In this document: positions 1-6,338 of the stretch, piece after piece
Position numbering within the stretch: position 1 is the first letter of the stretch
Layout: every line of letters starts with the position of its first letter
From: a virus
Direction: 5' to 3' (one strand)
IMG/VR virus record: IMGVR_UViG_3300047388_000210
Span: 1-26,941 of that record
DNA: 26,941 nucleotides
Translations under genes and position numbers: made by a program
The notes under the pieces: model-generated
Databases searched by the model: none
Seen by the model: the letters and a program-made list of their open reading frames with translations, nothing else
Told to the model about the DNA's origin: nothing

Positions 1-8
1 GGGGGGGG

Positions 9-22
9 CCCGGCCGGCCGGG
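9..22. repeat. Perfect 14-bp GC palindrome
   Basis: CCCGGCCGGCCGGG is its own reverse complement and is flanked by G8 on the left and further Gs on the right. It may be the stem of a terminator for a gene lying left of the window, but no T-tract follows. No coding feature is visible in 1-173. Confidence 0.4.
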
Positions 23-82
23 GGGGCTCTTGCCGGCTGTCCCGTATCTTCCGGGGGTTTGTGGGTGATCGGTCTAGGCGTG

Positions 83-130
83 CCACACCAGTACCACACC
101 GCTTGGCTAAAACGGCCTGGTTTGTGGCAC
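83..130. promoter_or_regulatory. Operator-like repeats upstream of the first gene
   Basis: CCACACC occurs at 83-89 and again at 94-100, an 11-bp period, about one helical turn. GTGCCAC at 80-86 is the inverse of GTGGCAC at 124-130, and GTGGCA recurs at 169-174 over the start codon. Ribbon-helix-helix repressors are known to bind short repeats spaced by about one turn, and the next gene encodes such a fold. Autoregulation is therefore a reasonable inference, but it is unproven. Confidence 0.35.
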
Positions 131-161
131 GAATGCGGTACTCCTTGGGCTGAAACTGCGG

Positions 162-173
162 TAAACTTGTGGC
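162..173 (+). promoter_or_regulatory. -10 element of a leaderless-type promoter
   Basis: TAAACT at 162-167 fits the TANNNT consensus and ends 6 nt before the ATG at 174. Transcription would then begin at or next to the start codon. No Shine-Dalgarno sequence is visible before this ATG, unlike most genes here, which fits a leaderless mRNA. No good -35 is visible at the usual distance. Confidence 0.5.
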
Positions 174-476
174 ATGGGCAAGCGGACCAGCGTTTACCTG
201 AGCGACGAGCTTGATACGGCGGTGAAGGCGTCCGGCGTCCCGCTGGGCGAACTGGTGCGCCGGGGGCTCGGTGAGCGGGCACCGGAGGAGGCTGCGGCGG
301 AGTACGCGGCTGAGGCTGTCCGTGACGCCGTGCTGGGGGCGGTGCGCGATCTGGCGCGGTCTGTGGCTGCGGAGGCGGTCACTGGGGCGCATGATGATTC
401 GCAGCAGGAACTGGCGGAGATTGTGGAGCGCGCCGTGAAGTCGGCGCTGCGGGAGGCTCAGGGAGGTTCGTGGTGA
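174..476 (+). CDS. Ribbon-helix-helix-like DNA-binding protein
   Basis: The 100-aa protein starts with a strand-helix-helix pattern typical of RHH/CopG-type regulators: TSVYLSDELDTAVKASG, then PLGELVRRGL (roughly residues 5-34). The rest is an Ala/Glu-rich helical segment suitable for oligomerisation. The ATG at 174 lies 6 nt after a TAAACT -10 and has no ribosome binding site, suggesting leaderless expression. It heads a long co-directional string of tiny genes, so it may be their regulator, possibly acting on the repeats at 80-130. The RHH assignment rests on pattern only. The C-terminal half is unassigned. Confidence 0.65.
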   Translation: MGKRTSVYLSDELDTAVKASGVPLGELVRRGLGERAPEEAAAEYAAEAVRDAVLGAVRDLARSVAAEAVTGAHDDSQQELAEIVERAVKSALREAQGGSW

Positions 477-694
477 GCGCACTGGATGAGTTGTGGCGCG
501 TTGAGCACCATGGCCCGGGGCCGGTGGTGGCGATCGTCCATGCTGCGACCGCGTCGGCGGCGATAGAGGCGTTCCGGGATCACCTGGAGGGCTACGAGGG
601 CTGCTACCGGAACACGGGCAGCCAGACCGTCTCCCGCCTGAAGTTTGAGCCGGGCGATGAGGCAGTCATCTGCGTTGTTCTGAGGCCGTTCTGA
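473..694 (+). CDS. Small hypothetical protein
   Basis: A 73-aa protein of unknown function. GTG codons stand at 470 and 473. The GTG at 473 is preferred because it overlaps the previous stop as GTGA and lies 6 nt after GGGAGG (461-466). The sequence looks like a compact alpha/beta domain: an amphipathic helix near AASAAIEAFRDHLEG-type sequence, then a C-terminal strand AVICVVLRPF. There are no recognisable catalytic motifs. It is translationally coupled to genes on both sides. Confidence 0.6.
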   Translation: MSALDELWRVEHHGPGPVVAIVHAATASAAIEAFRDHLEGYEGCYRNTGSQTVSRLKFEPGDEAVICVVLRPF

Positions 695-933
695 TGACCG
701 CCGTGACCGGTTTTGGTGCCCATGAGGGCCACAGCGTCCATCCGCATGACCATGCCCAGGTGCCTGACCGCCGGGCTGCGGACTGGTGCTCGGGGCGGTG
801 GCCGTGCTCGAGCGGGGATGTTCCGAGGGGCGCGTGGTTCACCGGGCCGAAGTGCCAGCGCCCGAAGTGCCAGCGCCCGACTGCTGCTGCGCTTAACGGC
901 CAAGTGAAGGACGCTGAGAGGATGCCGGGATGA
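694..933 (+). CDS. Small His/Cys-containing hypothetical protein
   Basis: A 79-aa protein with ATGA overlaps at both ends (694 with the previous stop, 930 with the next start), which is the main support for it being real. The N-terminal part is His-rich (HEGHSVHPHDH), followed by Cys residues and an exact five-residue repeat PKCQR-PKCQR encoded by a 15-bp tandem duplication. The composition suggests metal binding or disorder. No family is recognised. Confidence 0.5.
   Translation: MTAVTGFGAHEGHSVHPHDHAQVPDRRAADWCSGRWPCSSGDVPRGAWFTGPKCQRPKCQRPTAAALNGQVKDAERMPG
847..876 (+). repeat. 15-bp tandem duplication inside a gene
   Basis: CCGAAGTGCCAGCGC occurs twice back to back (847-861 and 862-876), followed by a partial CCGA. 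It keeps the reading frame and gives PKCQR twice. The copies are identical, so the duplication is probably recent. Confidence 0.9.
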
Positions 934-1139
934 GCGAGCATCAATTTGCATTCGGCGTAGATCGTGCTGCCCGGCTCACCGTGGCCGATGACGGAGATGG
1001 CACCCGGGTCCGGGTCACGCTGATCGTCCGCGGCCTTGACGGCATTGATCACGCAGTCTCTGACATCATCTCGCAGGCCAGCGCCGTCGGTATCGCGGCC
1101 GGTTTCAGGGAAGCGGCCGGCGAGTATCGGCAGACCTGA
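930..1139 (+). CDS. Small hypothetical protein
   Basis: A 69-aa protein starting at an ATGA overlap and preceded by GAGAGGA. It begins MSEHQFAFGVDRAARL, continues with a beta-rich stretch (LTVADDGDGTRVRVTLIVRG), and ends in a helical segment with alanines and a tyrosine. The alternation suggests a small two-layer fold. No family is recognised. It is the last gene before a strong inverted repeat. Confidence 0.6.
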   Translation: MSEHQFAFGVDRAARLTVADDGDGTRVRVTLIVRGLDGIDHAVSDIISQASAVGIAAGFREAAGEYRQT

Positions 1140-1146
1140 TGACAGC

Positions 1147-1179
1147 GGCCCCCCGGCGGCGCACGGCAGCCGGGGGGCC
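1147..1179. terminator. Strong 11-bp hairpin between small genes
   Basis: GGCCCCCCGGC (1147-1157) is perfectly inverted as GCCGGGGGGCC (1169-1179), with an 11-nt loop. No T-run follows, so it could be an attenuator, an mRNA-processing or stability element, or a Rho-assisted terminator rather than a classical intrinsic terminator. It lies between the stop at 1139 and the ATG at 1202 and favours that later start for the next gene. Confidence 0.45.
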
Positions 1180-1201
1180 CAGGACCCGAAGGGAGGGGGG
1201 A

Positions 1202-1582
1202 ATGAGCGAGCCTGCCATGCCGGTGCGTCACGCGCTCAGCGCTGACGGGATGACCTTGGTGATCAAGCGCCGCGCGCCGGGCGGCATCCTGACCACCACC
1301 TACCACCGGGACAGTCACGCCGGGCCATTCACTGACGCCGACGTAGACCAGGCGCTCCGCTATTCAGTGGAGCGGCACCAGATGCAAACCGGTCAGCGGA
1401 ACCGCGCCCGCCGCACCACCACCAGGTTCGGCACACTGTGGACGCACGTTAATACCGGGCCGCCCACCTGGTGGCTCCCCCGCGCGAAGCGCGAGAAGGA
1501 CGGCACGGTCATGGCCGGCTGGTTCCGTCTCGCGGTGGCGGCCCGGTTTGACCGGCCGCCGGAGGGAGGGGGGCAGCGATGA
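1202..1582 (+). CDS. Hypothetical basic protein
   Basis: A 126-aa protein. The frame is open from an ATG at 1139, but the ATG at 1202 directly follows GGGAGGGGGGA and lies beyond a strong hairpin, so 1202 is chosen. The sequence has a basic middle (RNRARRTTTR) and two tryptophan-rich stretches (LWTHV, PPTWWLP, AGWFRL). It ends in a Gly-rich tail whose DNA supplies the ribosome binding site of the next gene. No motif identifies a function. Confidence 0.55.
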   Translation: MSEPAMPVRHALSADGMTLVIKRRAPGGILTTTYHRDSHAGPFTDADVDQALRYSVERHQMQTGQRNRARRTTTRFGTLWTHVNTGPPTWWLPRAKREKDGTVMAGWFRLAVAARFDRPPEGGGQR

Positions 1583-1845
1583 GCACCGTCAGCGCCGATC
1601 ATGTAACCGTGGATCGCATCGTGTACAGGTCGGCACTTATCGACGCCATTGAGTGTTACCGCCATACGTTGCCCGACCACCTGCTGGCTGGCTGCTGCAC
1701 GCGGGATGCCCAGTGCGCGCGATGGATGCGCGAGGCGGGGCGGTTCGCGTGGTACCGCGAAGCACTCGCCGCCTTGGGCGAACTGCCCGCGGCCCCCGTC
1801 TCCCGTGCGGGGCAGATGGGCCAGGACGGTGATCATGGTGAGTGA
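1579..1845 (+). CDS. Small hypothetical protein
   Basis: An 88-aa protein with an ATGA overlap at 1579-1582 and a purine-rich GGAGGGAGGGGGG sequence just upstream. It is mostly helical, with a CCTRDAQCARWMREAG segment (two adjacent Cys, then a third six residues on) and an aromatic run RFAWYREALAALGEL. Paired Cys could bind metal. No family is recognised. Its 3' end overlaps the next gene by 11 nt. Confidence 0.6.
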   Translation: MSTVSADHVTVDRIVYRSALIDAIECYRHTLPDHLLAGCCTRDAQCARWMREAGRFAWYREALAALGELPAAPVSRAGQMGQDGDHGE

Positions 1846-2110
1846 ACCGGTCAGGCTGACACTTGAGCAGTACATCGCCAAGTTCCCGAACCCGCAGGCC
1901 GGGCCCTGCACCGCCTGCGGTGCCACGGGCTACGGCCTGTCGATGGGCGGTCCCGGCATCTGCCCGGCGTGTGACTGCCTGCCGCCCGAGCGCCGCGTCG
2001 GGCAACTTGCCGAGGAGAACCGGCAGTTGCGGGAGCGCATCGCGGAACTGGAGCGCCTGCCCGCGGGGCAGACGGGTGAAAACGGCAGCGAGGAGGGCGA
2101 TCGGCCGTGA
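1835..2110 (+). CDS. Zinc-ribbon plus coiled-coil small protein
   Basis: A 91-aa protein read from the ATG at 1835 (a GTG at 1838 is equally possible). The frame is open far upstream, but that sequence is an Arg/Pro/Ser-rich shadow of the previous gene. Residues about 27-55 carry a CTACGATG segment and CPACDC, a two-knuckle zinc-ribbon pattern of the DnaJ-like type. This is followed by a heptad-like helix (GQLAEENRQLRERIAELERL) suitable for dimerisation. It is probably a nucleic-acid or protein-binding accessory factor. Confidence 0.6.
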   Translation: MVSEPVRLTLEQYIAKFPNPQAGPCTACGATGYGLSMGGPGICPACDCLPPERRVGQLAEENRQLRERIAELERLPAGQTGENGSEEGDRP

Positions 2111-2355
2111 GCGAAATGCCGATGCCAGAACCCGGCCAGGAGCCGCAGTTCATCGTTGCGACGCCCGAGGACTACGCGCTGGTCATCACGGTTGACCTGA
2201 ATGGCCTTGCTGACATGCGAACCAGCCTGCCACTGGGCACGGTCATCAAGTTCCTCCGCCAGTACGCCCATGATCTTGAGAGCGGGAACTACGGTCCCGG
2301 TGCCGTGGGGGGCCAGCCGGGGCAGGATGGCCCAGGACAGGAGGGCGGCCGGTGA
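2107..2355 (+). CDS. Small hypothetical protein
   Basis: An 82-aa protein starting at a GTGA overlap. The core is a strand-helix arrangement (YALVITVDLNGLADMR, then GTVIKFLRQYAHDLE). The tail is disordered and Gly/Gln-rich, and its DNA carries the purine-rich ribosome binding site for the next gene. Function is unknown. Confidence 0.6.
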   Translation: MSEMPMPEPGQEPQFIVATPEDYALVITVDLNGLADMRTSLPLGTVIKFLRQYAHDLESGNYGPGAVGGQPGQDGPGQEGGR

Positions 2356-2534
2356 ACACCCAGGAAGCGTGGGCGCGGGCAAGCTCGATGCACTTGCTCA
2401 TCCTGGGGATGGTCGCCAGGCTCCCGGCTGCAGGTGAGCCCTTCCCGAAGGCCAAGCGTGACCAGTGGCTAGAGGCGATGCGGCTGAACCTGGACGTGAT
2501 CTATGGCGACAGCGAGGAGGAGCGGGATGGGTGA
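2352..2534 (+). CDS. Small helical hypothetical protein
   Basis: A 60-aa protein starting at GTGA. Its helical sequence contains MHLLILGMVARLP and a C-terminal acidic end. The GAGGAGGAG encoding that acidic tail doubles as the Shine-Dalgarno for the following gene. No motifs are recognised. Confidence 0.55.
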   Translation: MNTQEAWARASSMHLLILGMVARLPAAGEPFPKAKRDQWLEAMRLNLDVIYGDSEEERDG

Positions 2535-2802
2535 GACGATCACGCGGCCGGGCGCGGTCCTGCCGGTTGAGGTCCGCACCGCGCGCAAGCAGCACGCCTG
2601 CAACGACTGCCCCGTGCCGATCGAACCGGGTACCAGGTACGAGCTGTCGGTCTCGCCTCCGCACCGGATACCGGAGTTCGACGTAGAGCGCTGGGTTACG
2701 TGGCGGACCCACTACCCGCGCCACGACGGGCTCCGGTTCCTGCCCGGATGCGCCGTGGCGGCGGCTTACCGCGAAAAAGCGGCGAGAGCGGGCACCCCGT
2801 GA
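2527..2802 (+). CDS. Small zinc-binding-like protein
   Basis: A 91-aa protein. The ATG at 2527 follows GAGGAGGAG and overlaps the previous gene by 8 nt; an upstream in-frame ATG at 2503 is less likely. After a strand-rich N-terminus it has RKQHACNDCPVPIEPGTRY, a CxxC pair next to a His. A later His (YPRHDG) and a Cys (PGCA) could complete a metal site. The arrangement is reminiscent of small treble-clef proteins common in actinophages. No catalytic HNH signature is seen. Confidence 0.6.
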   Translation: MGETITRPGAVLPVEVRTARKQHACNDCPVPIEPGTRYELSVSPPHRIPEFDVERWVTWRTHYPRHDGLRFLPGCAVAAAYREKAARAGTP

Positions 2803-2984
2803 GCGCCCTCTCCGGTGCCCAGGGCCAGGGCCGGCGCACGGGCAGCGTCAGCGCATTCTCGGCGGCTCTCGATGAGGGGTTCTGCCCCGAGTGCCTGGTG
2901 CCGTTGGTACCACACTCCAACCTCGGCTATTGCCCGGTCTGCCGGGGGTACTGGAGCCGGGCCAGGAAGGCGGAAGGCCAGTGA
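2799..2984 (+). CDS. Short zinc-ribbon protein
   Basis: A 61-aa protein beginning at the GTGA overlap at 2799. Two CxxC knuckles, CPEC and CPVC, are about 18 residues apart, which gives a compact zinc ribbon ending in a basic helix (YWSRARKAEGQ). It may bind nucleic acid; no specific role can be read. Confidence 0.55.
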   Translation: MSALSGAQGQGRRTGSVSAFSAALDEGFCPECLVPLVPHSNLGYCPVCRGYWSRARKAEGQ

Positions 2985-3205
2985 GTTACGCGGTCCACCG
3001 GGAACTACGGGAACCAGGGGAAGCGGCGGTGAGCGAGATCATCCCCGCGCTCTGCGCCCAGGCCCGCGCGCACCTCGCCGACGATGAACTGGAGTTCGCC
3101 GAGGCGGTAGCCGCCGGGGACCTCGAGCGGGCTAGCGCGGTCGCCGGGGAGTCCTTCGATCTGGCCGCGGCCCTGGAACGGCAGGAACGGGCGATGGAGA
3201 CGTGA
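2981..3205 (+). CDS. Small acidic helical protein
   Basis: A 74-aa protein from the GTGA at 2981, preceded by AGGAAGG; a second GTG at 3029 could give a 58-aa form. It is almost entirely helical and acidic (ARAHLADDELEFAEAVAAG, then LERASAVAGESFDLAAALE). No known motif. An antirestriction-like or protein-mimic role is conceivable from charge alone but unsupported. Confidence 0.5.
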   Translation: MSYAVHRELREPGEAAVSEIIPALCAQARAHLADDELEFAEAVAAGDLERASAVAGESFDLAAALERQERAMET

Positions 3206-3211
3206 GTAGCC

Positions 3212-3421
3212 GTGTTTTACGGCTACTTGGCGGGAGTCCTCGCCGCCACGTACATCCTCGCCGCGTTCGCCTGGGAGGAGGAGGGCGGCGCGAGGGAAAA
3301 CCTGCCCGCGATCGCCTTCGTGAGCCTCCTCTGGCCGATCGTCCTGGCGGTCCTGGCGATGTGGGCCCTGATCTACGGGCCGGGGCTTGTCGTGGAGGCG
3401 CGCCGGAGAGGCCGGCAGTGA
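3212..3421 (+). CDS. Small two-helix membrane protein
   Basis: A 69-aa protein from the GTG at 3212. It has two hydrophobic spans, GVLAATYILAAFAW near the N-terminus and IAFVSLLWPIVLAVLAMWAL in the middle, joined by an acidic loop (EEEGGAREN). It ends in a basic tail (EARRRGRQ) that should stay cytoplasmic. Size and topology fit a holin or a superinfection-exclusion peptide. Its place among early-type accessory genes, away from any lysin, leaves this open. Confidence 0.6.
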   Translation: MFYGYLAGVLAATYILAAFAWEEEGGARENLPAIAFVSLLWPIVLAVLAMWALIYGPGLVVEARRRGRQ

Positions 3422-3816
3422 GCGGTGCCCACCGCCCCGGTTACCGCGCCGAGCGGATCGCCGGAGCGCGCACCGGGGCCCGTGAGGTCAGCCACTGCAC
3501 GGAAAGCGCCTACAACTACGACGGGTGCCGGTGCGAGGAATGCAAGTTCGCCCACTCTTTCGCGCTAGCGCTCAAGCGGGCCAAGCGGAAACTCGCCCAG
3601 GGCATGCCGCTGCACGCGCTGTCAGCGATGGAGCGTGACCGCGTCGAGGACGAGCTGGCCTACCGGGAGGGGCGGCAGTGGTACCGGTGGGACGGCGGCG
3701 AGGACGGCCGGCTGCTGTGTGCGGTCATCCCCCGGTGGGCCGCTGATGGGTGGTTCACGCCACGGCGGACGGTGCTCCAGCAACTAGCCGCTGCGGCGGC
3801 AAACGGTGAGGAGTAA
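3418..3816 (+). CDS. GCRCxxCK-type small phage protein
   Basis: A 132-aa protein from the GTGA overlap at 3418 with GGAGAGG upstream. The frame is open back to 3202, but that part is a shadow of the membrane gene. Residues about 25-40 contain SHCTESAYNYDGCRCEECK, a His/Cys cluster like the HGTxxGYxxHGCRCxxC motif common in actinophage proteins. A basic helix follows (ALALKRAKRKLAQG), then a Trp-rich C-terminal part. It probably binds zinc and nucleic acid. Confidence 0.65.
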   Translation: MSGAHRPGYRAERIAGARTGAREVSHCTESAYNYDGCRCEECKFAHSFALALKRAKRKLAQGMPLHALSAMERDRVEDELAYREGRQWYRWDGGEDGRLLCAVIPRWAADGWFTPRRTVLQQLAAAAANGEE

Positions 3817-3820
3817 AGAC

Positions 3821-4231
3821 GTGGATGACGCTGCGGTCGCTTGGCTGCGGGAACAGGTGCTGGCACGGCGGGCGCGAGCGGAACGGGCTGCGACGGTGGC
3901 CGGGCTGTGCTGGCGCAGCGCCCACGTTCTCAAAGCGGAAGGTGGCGGGGCATGGTCGGGCACCTCGTGCGGGGTGCTCGGCGAAGGCGACGCCATCCTT
4001 GCCGACACGCTCAGTTGCCACGATGAGGAGATAGCGCCGTTCATCGCCGCCAACGACCCCCGGCAGATCATCGCGGACTGCGAATCCGGCCTGGGCATCC
4101 TCGACCTGCACGGCATCTGGAAGGACGACACCGGCATCGCCGCGGAAGTGGCCGCTGACGCTGTCCGCCACCTCGCGGGAGGGTACCGGCACCAGCCCGG
4201 CTACGAGCAGCACTGGGGCAGCGATGGATGA
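3821..4231 (+). CDS. DUF6221-like protein
   Basis: A 136-aa protein. The GTG at 3821 is chosen because GGAG (3809-3812) lies 8 nt upstream; a GTG at 3806 is the other option. The order of features matches the actinobacterial/actinophage DUF6221 family as I know it: an N-terminal AVAWLREQ helix, a central Trp-containing strand, a HDEEIAPFIAANDPRQIIADCE segment (the family's HIARHDPARVLAE-like motif), and a C-terminal HPGY-W-like end (HQPGYEQHW). Its function is unknown. Host and phage genomes both carry it. Confidence 0.65.
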   Translation: MDDAAVAWLREQVLARRARAERAATVAGLCWRSAHVLKAEGGGAWSGTSCGVLGEGDAILADTLSCHDEEIAPFIAANDPRQIIADCESGLGILDLHGIWKDDTGIAAEVAADAVRHLAGGYRHQPGYEQHWGSDG

Positions 4232-4499
4232 CCTGTGGGAACTACTCCTCCAGGCGTGCCACGGGACGCCCGACTGGTACGGCGTTTCCCGTCGGCACTG
4301 GGTGATGGACCTCGGCTGGTACAAGCAGATCCGGCGCTACGCGACGCAGTACCGGCCCGACCCTGAGCCGGATGAGGACAAGTGGGTGCCCGGCCCGGAT
4401 GACACCCTCTTTGGCTACCCGGTCACAGTCTGCGAGGACGGCTGCGAACCTTACCTCGCTGGTGATGGCCAGGGCTGGGGCAGCGAGGTGCGGGCGTGA
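4224..4499 (+). CDS. Small Trp-rich acidic hypothetical protein
   Basis: A 91-aa protein overlapping the previous gene by 8 nt. It is rich in Trp, Tyr and Asp (MDDLWELLLQACHGTPDWYG; DLGWYKQIRRYATQY; PDPEPDEDKW) and contains two nearby Cys (VCEDGCEPY). It is probably a small globular domain. No family is recognised. Confidence 0.55.
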   Translation: MDDLWELLLQACHGTPDWYGVSRRHWVMDLGWYKQIRRYATQYRPDPEPDEDKWVPGPDDTLFGYPVTVCEDGCEPYLAGDGQGWGSEVRA

Positions 4500-4915
4500 G
4501 TGTTGTTGTCGCCATCGCGGCGGCCGCCACCTACATCGTGATCTGGCTTACCGCTGCCCGGCTCCTGTATGGCCGCTGGCGGGCCCGGAGCCTTGACCTG
4601 TGCGCAATCCGCTCGCCAGCCCTCTACGGGGGCAACGCCGCTTACGCCACGTTCCACTGGAACGCGGAGAAGCGCACCCAGGTGACCGGGTGTGCGCTGT
4701 GGGCTGGACTCGCTTGGCCACTGGCGCTGCCTGTCGTATTGGTCATGGTCCCGGCAGTGGCAAGGTTCCTGGCCACTACGCGGGTGCTGTCCCAGGCCGA
4801 GACGCGGGCGCTGGCCGCCCAGCGTGAGCGCCATATAGCTGAACTTGAGCGTGAAGCGGGCATCAGCCAGGACTACGGCGATCACCCAGGCTACCGGCAG
4901 GAGCGGACACTGTGA
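4496..4915 (+). CDS. Small membrane protein with coiled-coil tail
   Basis: A 139-aa protein from the GTGA at 4496. Its first span is VVVAIAAAATYIVIWLTAA. Its second is a longer hydrophobic stretch, CALWAGLAWPLALPVVLVMV and onward. A charged helix follows (AETRALAAQRERHIAELERE), likely a cytoplasmic coiled coil. It is the second membrane protein of this cluster and is coupled to the next gene. Function is unknown. Confidence 0.6.
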   Translation: MSVVVAIAAAATYIVIWLTAARLLYGRWRARSLDLCAIRSPALYGGNAAYATFHWNAEKRTQVTGCALWAGLAWPLALPVVLVMVPAVARFLATTRVLSQAETRALAAQRERHIAELEREAGISQDYGDHPGYRQERTL

Positions 4916-5286
4916 GCGAGCCCAGCCTCTACCCGGACGGCTACCGTGACCCGGAATGGGACGGCAGCGAGAAGGAGTTCCGCGAGATCGTGCTCCCCGC
5001 CCGCGTCGCTGCGATCACGCAAGGGCTGAACGACCGGTTCGCGGACGTGCTGCCCGAGGGGATGCGGTTCGAGCGGGAGCGGCGAGGACGAGGCGCCGTG
5101 AGCGACAGGTACGCGCACGTGCGCCGGCTGGAAGACGACGCTGTCGCGCTCATCGCGGTCGCGCACCGGCAGTGGTGGCGTTTCTGGCTGAACCGCAAGC
5201 GCTACCAGGAAGCCCGCAGGCTGCTCGCTCAAGCCGGGCGCGAGGTAGACCTGATCGCGGCCCGCAACCGCCGCGCCGCCCCGTAA
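4912..5286 (+). CDS. Hypothetical basic helical protein
   Basis: A 124-aa protein from the GTGA at 4912, the last member of the first gene string. The acidic N-terminus (LYPDGYRDPEWDGSEKEF) is followed by long basic helices rich in Arg and Trp (HRQWWRFWLNRKRYQEARRLL). Nucleic-acid or membrane-surface binding is possible. No domain is recognised. About 100 bp without a gene follow, so a transcription boundary may lie here. Confidence 0.55.
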   Translation: MSEPSLYPDGYRDPEWDGSEKEFREIVLPARVAAITQGLNDRFADVLPEGMRFERERRGRGAVSDRYAHVRRLEDDAVALIAVAHRQWWRFWLNRKRYQEARRLLAQAGREVDLIAARNRRAAP

Positions 5287-5343
5287 CCATCCCGTGTTCA
5301 GCGTGTTGTACTTTGTTCACCCCGCCAGGCTGCTGCGGGTGCT

Positions 5344-5349
5344 TATGAT
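5344..5349 (+). promoter_or_regulatory. Candidate -10 before the HAD gene
   Basis: TATGAT at 5344-5349 is one mismatch from TATAAT and sits in the only gap (5287-5391) of this region, about 40 nt before the gene start. The best TTG-type hexamers (5306-5311 and 5313-5318) are too far away for a normal spacer, so the promoter, if real, is -10 driven. Confidence 0.35.
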
Positions 5350-5391
5350 GCAGCATGATCCCCGTTCACGCTGACTCCCGTCTGGGCTGTG

Positions 5392-5928
5392 ATGGCTAAG
5401 CCCGTCGTTCCCGAGCGCGCCGTCCCGGTGCTCTACCTCGACCTCGACGGCACCGTCCGCCAGGGCAAAGATGACCCGCTCGGCCGGTTCGTCAACGGCC
5501 CCGAAGACGTCGTGGTGTTCCCCGAAGCGGTGGAGATGATGCGCCGCTGGAAGGCTGGCGGCGGCCGGATCATCGGCGTCAGCAACCAGGGCGGCGTCGC
5601 GCTCGGCATCGTGTCCTACGACAAGGTCGCCGCCGCGATGGCCGAGACCTACCGGCAGGCCGGCAAGCTTTTCGACAAGATCGCGTTCTGCTGCCACCAC
5701 CCGAACGCTGATCACCCTGAGATGGCCCGGTGCTGGTGCCGCAAGCCATCCCCTGGGCTGATCATCGAGGCCGCGCTGGAGGCCGCCCAGAAGCACGGCG
5801 AGTTCTACCCGCCGTATATGGGCCTGATGGTCGGCGACCAGCCCGAGGATGAGCAGTGCGCCAAACTGGCCGGGCTCGACTTCCAGTGGGCCGCAGACTG
5901 GCGGGCGCAGGCGGCGAGTGATGCCTGA
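5392..5928 (+). CDS. HAD-family phosphatase, GmhB/HisB-like with zinc loop
   Basis: A 178-aa protein read from the ATG at 5392 (a GTG stands directly before it). It has the full HAD set: DLDGT with D17 and D19 (nucleophile and acid), SNQGG with S64, K118 in CRKPSPG, and GDQPED with D149 and D153. Between motifs II and III is CCHHP...CWCRKP, matching the zinc loop of D-glycero-D-manno-heptose 1,7-bisphosphate phosphatases and related histidinol-phosphate phosphatases. The reaction is likely removal of a phosphate from a small sugar-type or nucleotide substrate; a DNA 3'-phosphatase role is a second option. It is the only clearly metabolic enzyme in the early half. Confidence 0.85.
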   Translation: MAKPVVPERAVPVLYLDLDGTVRQGKDDPLGRFVNGPEDVVVFPEAVEMMRRWKAGGGRIIGVSNQGGVALGIVSYDKVAAAMAETYRQAGKLFDKIAFCCHHPNADHPEMARCWCRKPSPGLIIEAALEAAQKHGEFYPPYMGLMVGDQPEDEQCAKLAGLDFQWAADWRAQAASDA

Positions 5929-6151
5929 GGTTCTCCCGCCGCCCCGGAGCCTGCTCTACGTCAGGCCGGTCCCCGCCGAGCAGGGCGGCGGACTGGAGAT
6001 CGCCTGCGACTGCGGCACGGTCACCCAACTGATCATCGAGATCGCGGATGCGCTTGCCGAGACCCGCGAGGGTGCGTTCACCTGCGACGGGTGCTACAGC
6101 GTGCGCTGGTTCACGGTCGGGCCGCTTGGGGAGGCAGCCGATGGCGGATGA
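5921..6151 (+). CDS. Small zinc-ribbon protein
   Basis: A 76-aa protein read from the ATG at 5921, overlapping the HAD gene by 8 nt. Two Cys pairs, CDC in EIACDCGTV and CDGC in FTCDGCYSVRWF, lie about 30 residues apart around a helix (LIIEIADALAETREG). This looks like a zinc-ribbon domain with a strand after each knuckle. No specific role is evident. Confidence 0.6.
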   Translation: MPEVLPPPRSLLYVRPVPAEQGGGLEIACDCGTVTQLIIEIADALAETREGAFTCDGCYSVRWFTVGPLGEAADGG

Positions 6152-6338
6152 GGCCGGGGCCCGGTGCGGCTACTACGAGCGCAACCGGCACTGTCCTGAT
6201 CCAGGCGTTCACCAGGTGCAGTTCGACGGCAAGAAGTACCGCCTCTGCGAGCGCCATGTGCGGCCCGAGTTCCACCCGCCTGACCTGCACAAGAAACTAC
6301 CCGGGCCAGTGAAGCGCGCCGTGAGGAGGCTCCGGTGA
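6141..6338 (+). CDS. Small Cys/His zinc-binding-like protein
   Basis: A 65-aa protein from the ATG at 6141, overlapping the previous gene. The Cys/His order is RCGYYERNRHCPDPGVHQV, then YRLCERHVRPEFHPPDLH. It fits one zinc site made of two Cys and a CxxH. The C-terminus is very basic (KLPGPVKRAVRRLR), suggesting nucleic-acid contact. Confidence 0.6.
   Translation: MADEAGARCGYYERNRHCPDPGVHQVQFDGKKYRLCERHVRPEFHPPDLHKKLPGPVKRAVRRLR

Noticed and set aside
3202-3417. Longer start (GTG at 3202) for the GCRCxxCK protein
   Set aside because: The extra 72 residues are Arg/Gly/Pro-rich and overlap the two-span membrane gene. The GTGA at 3418 has a ribosome binding site.
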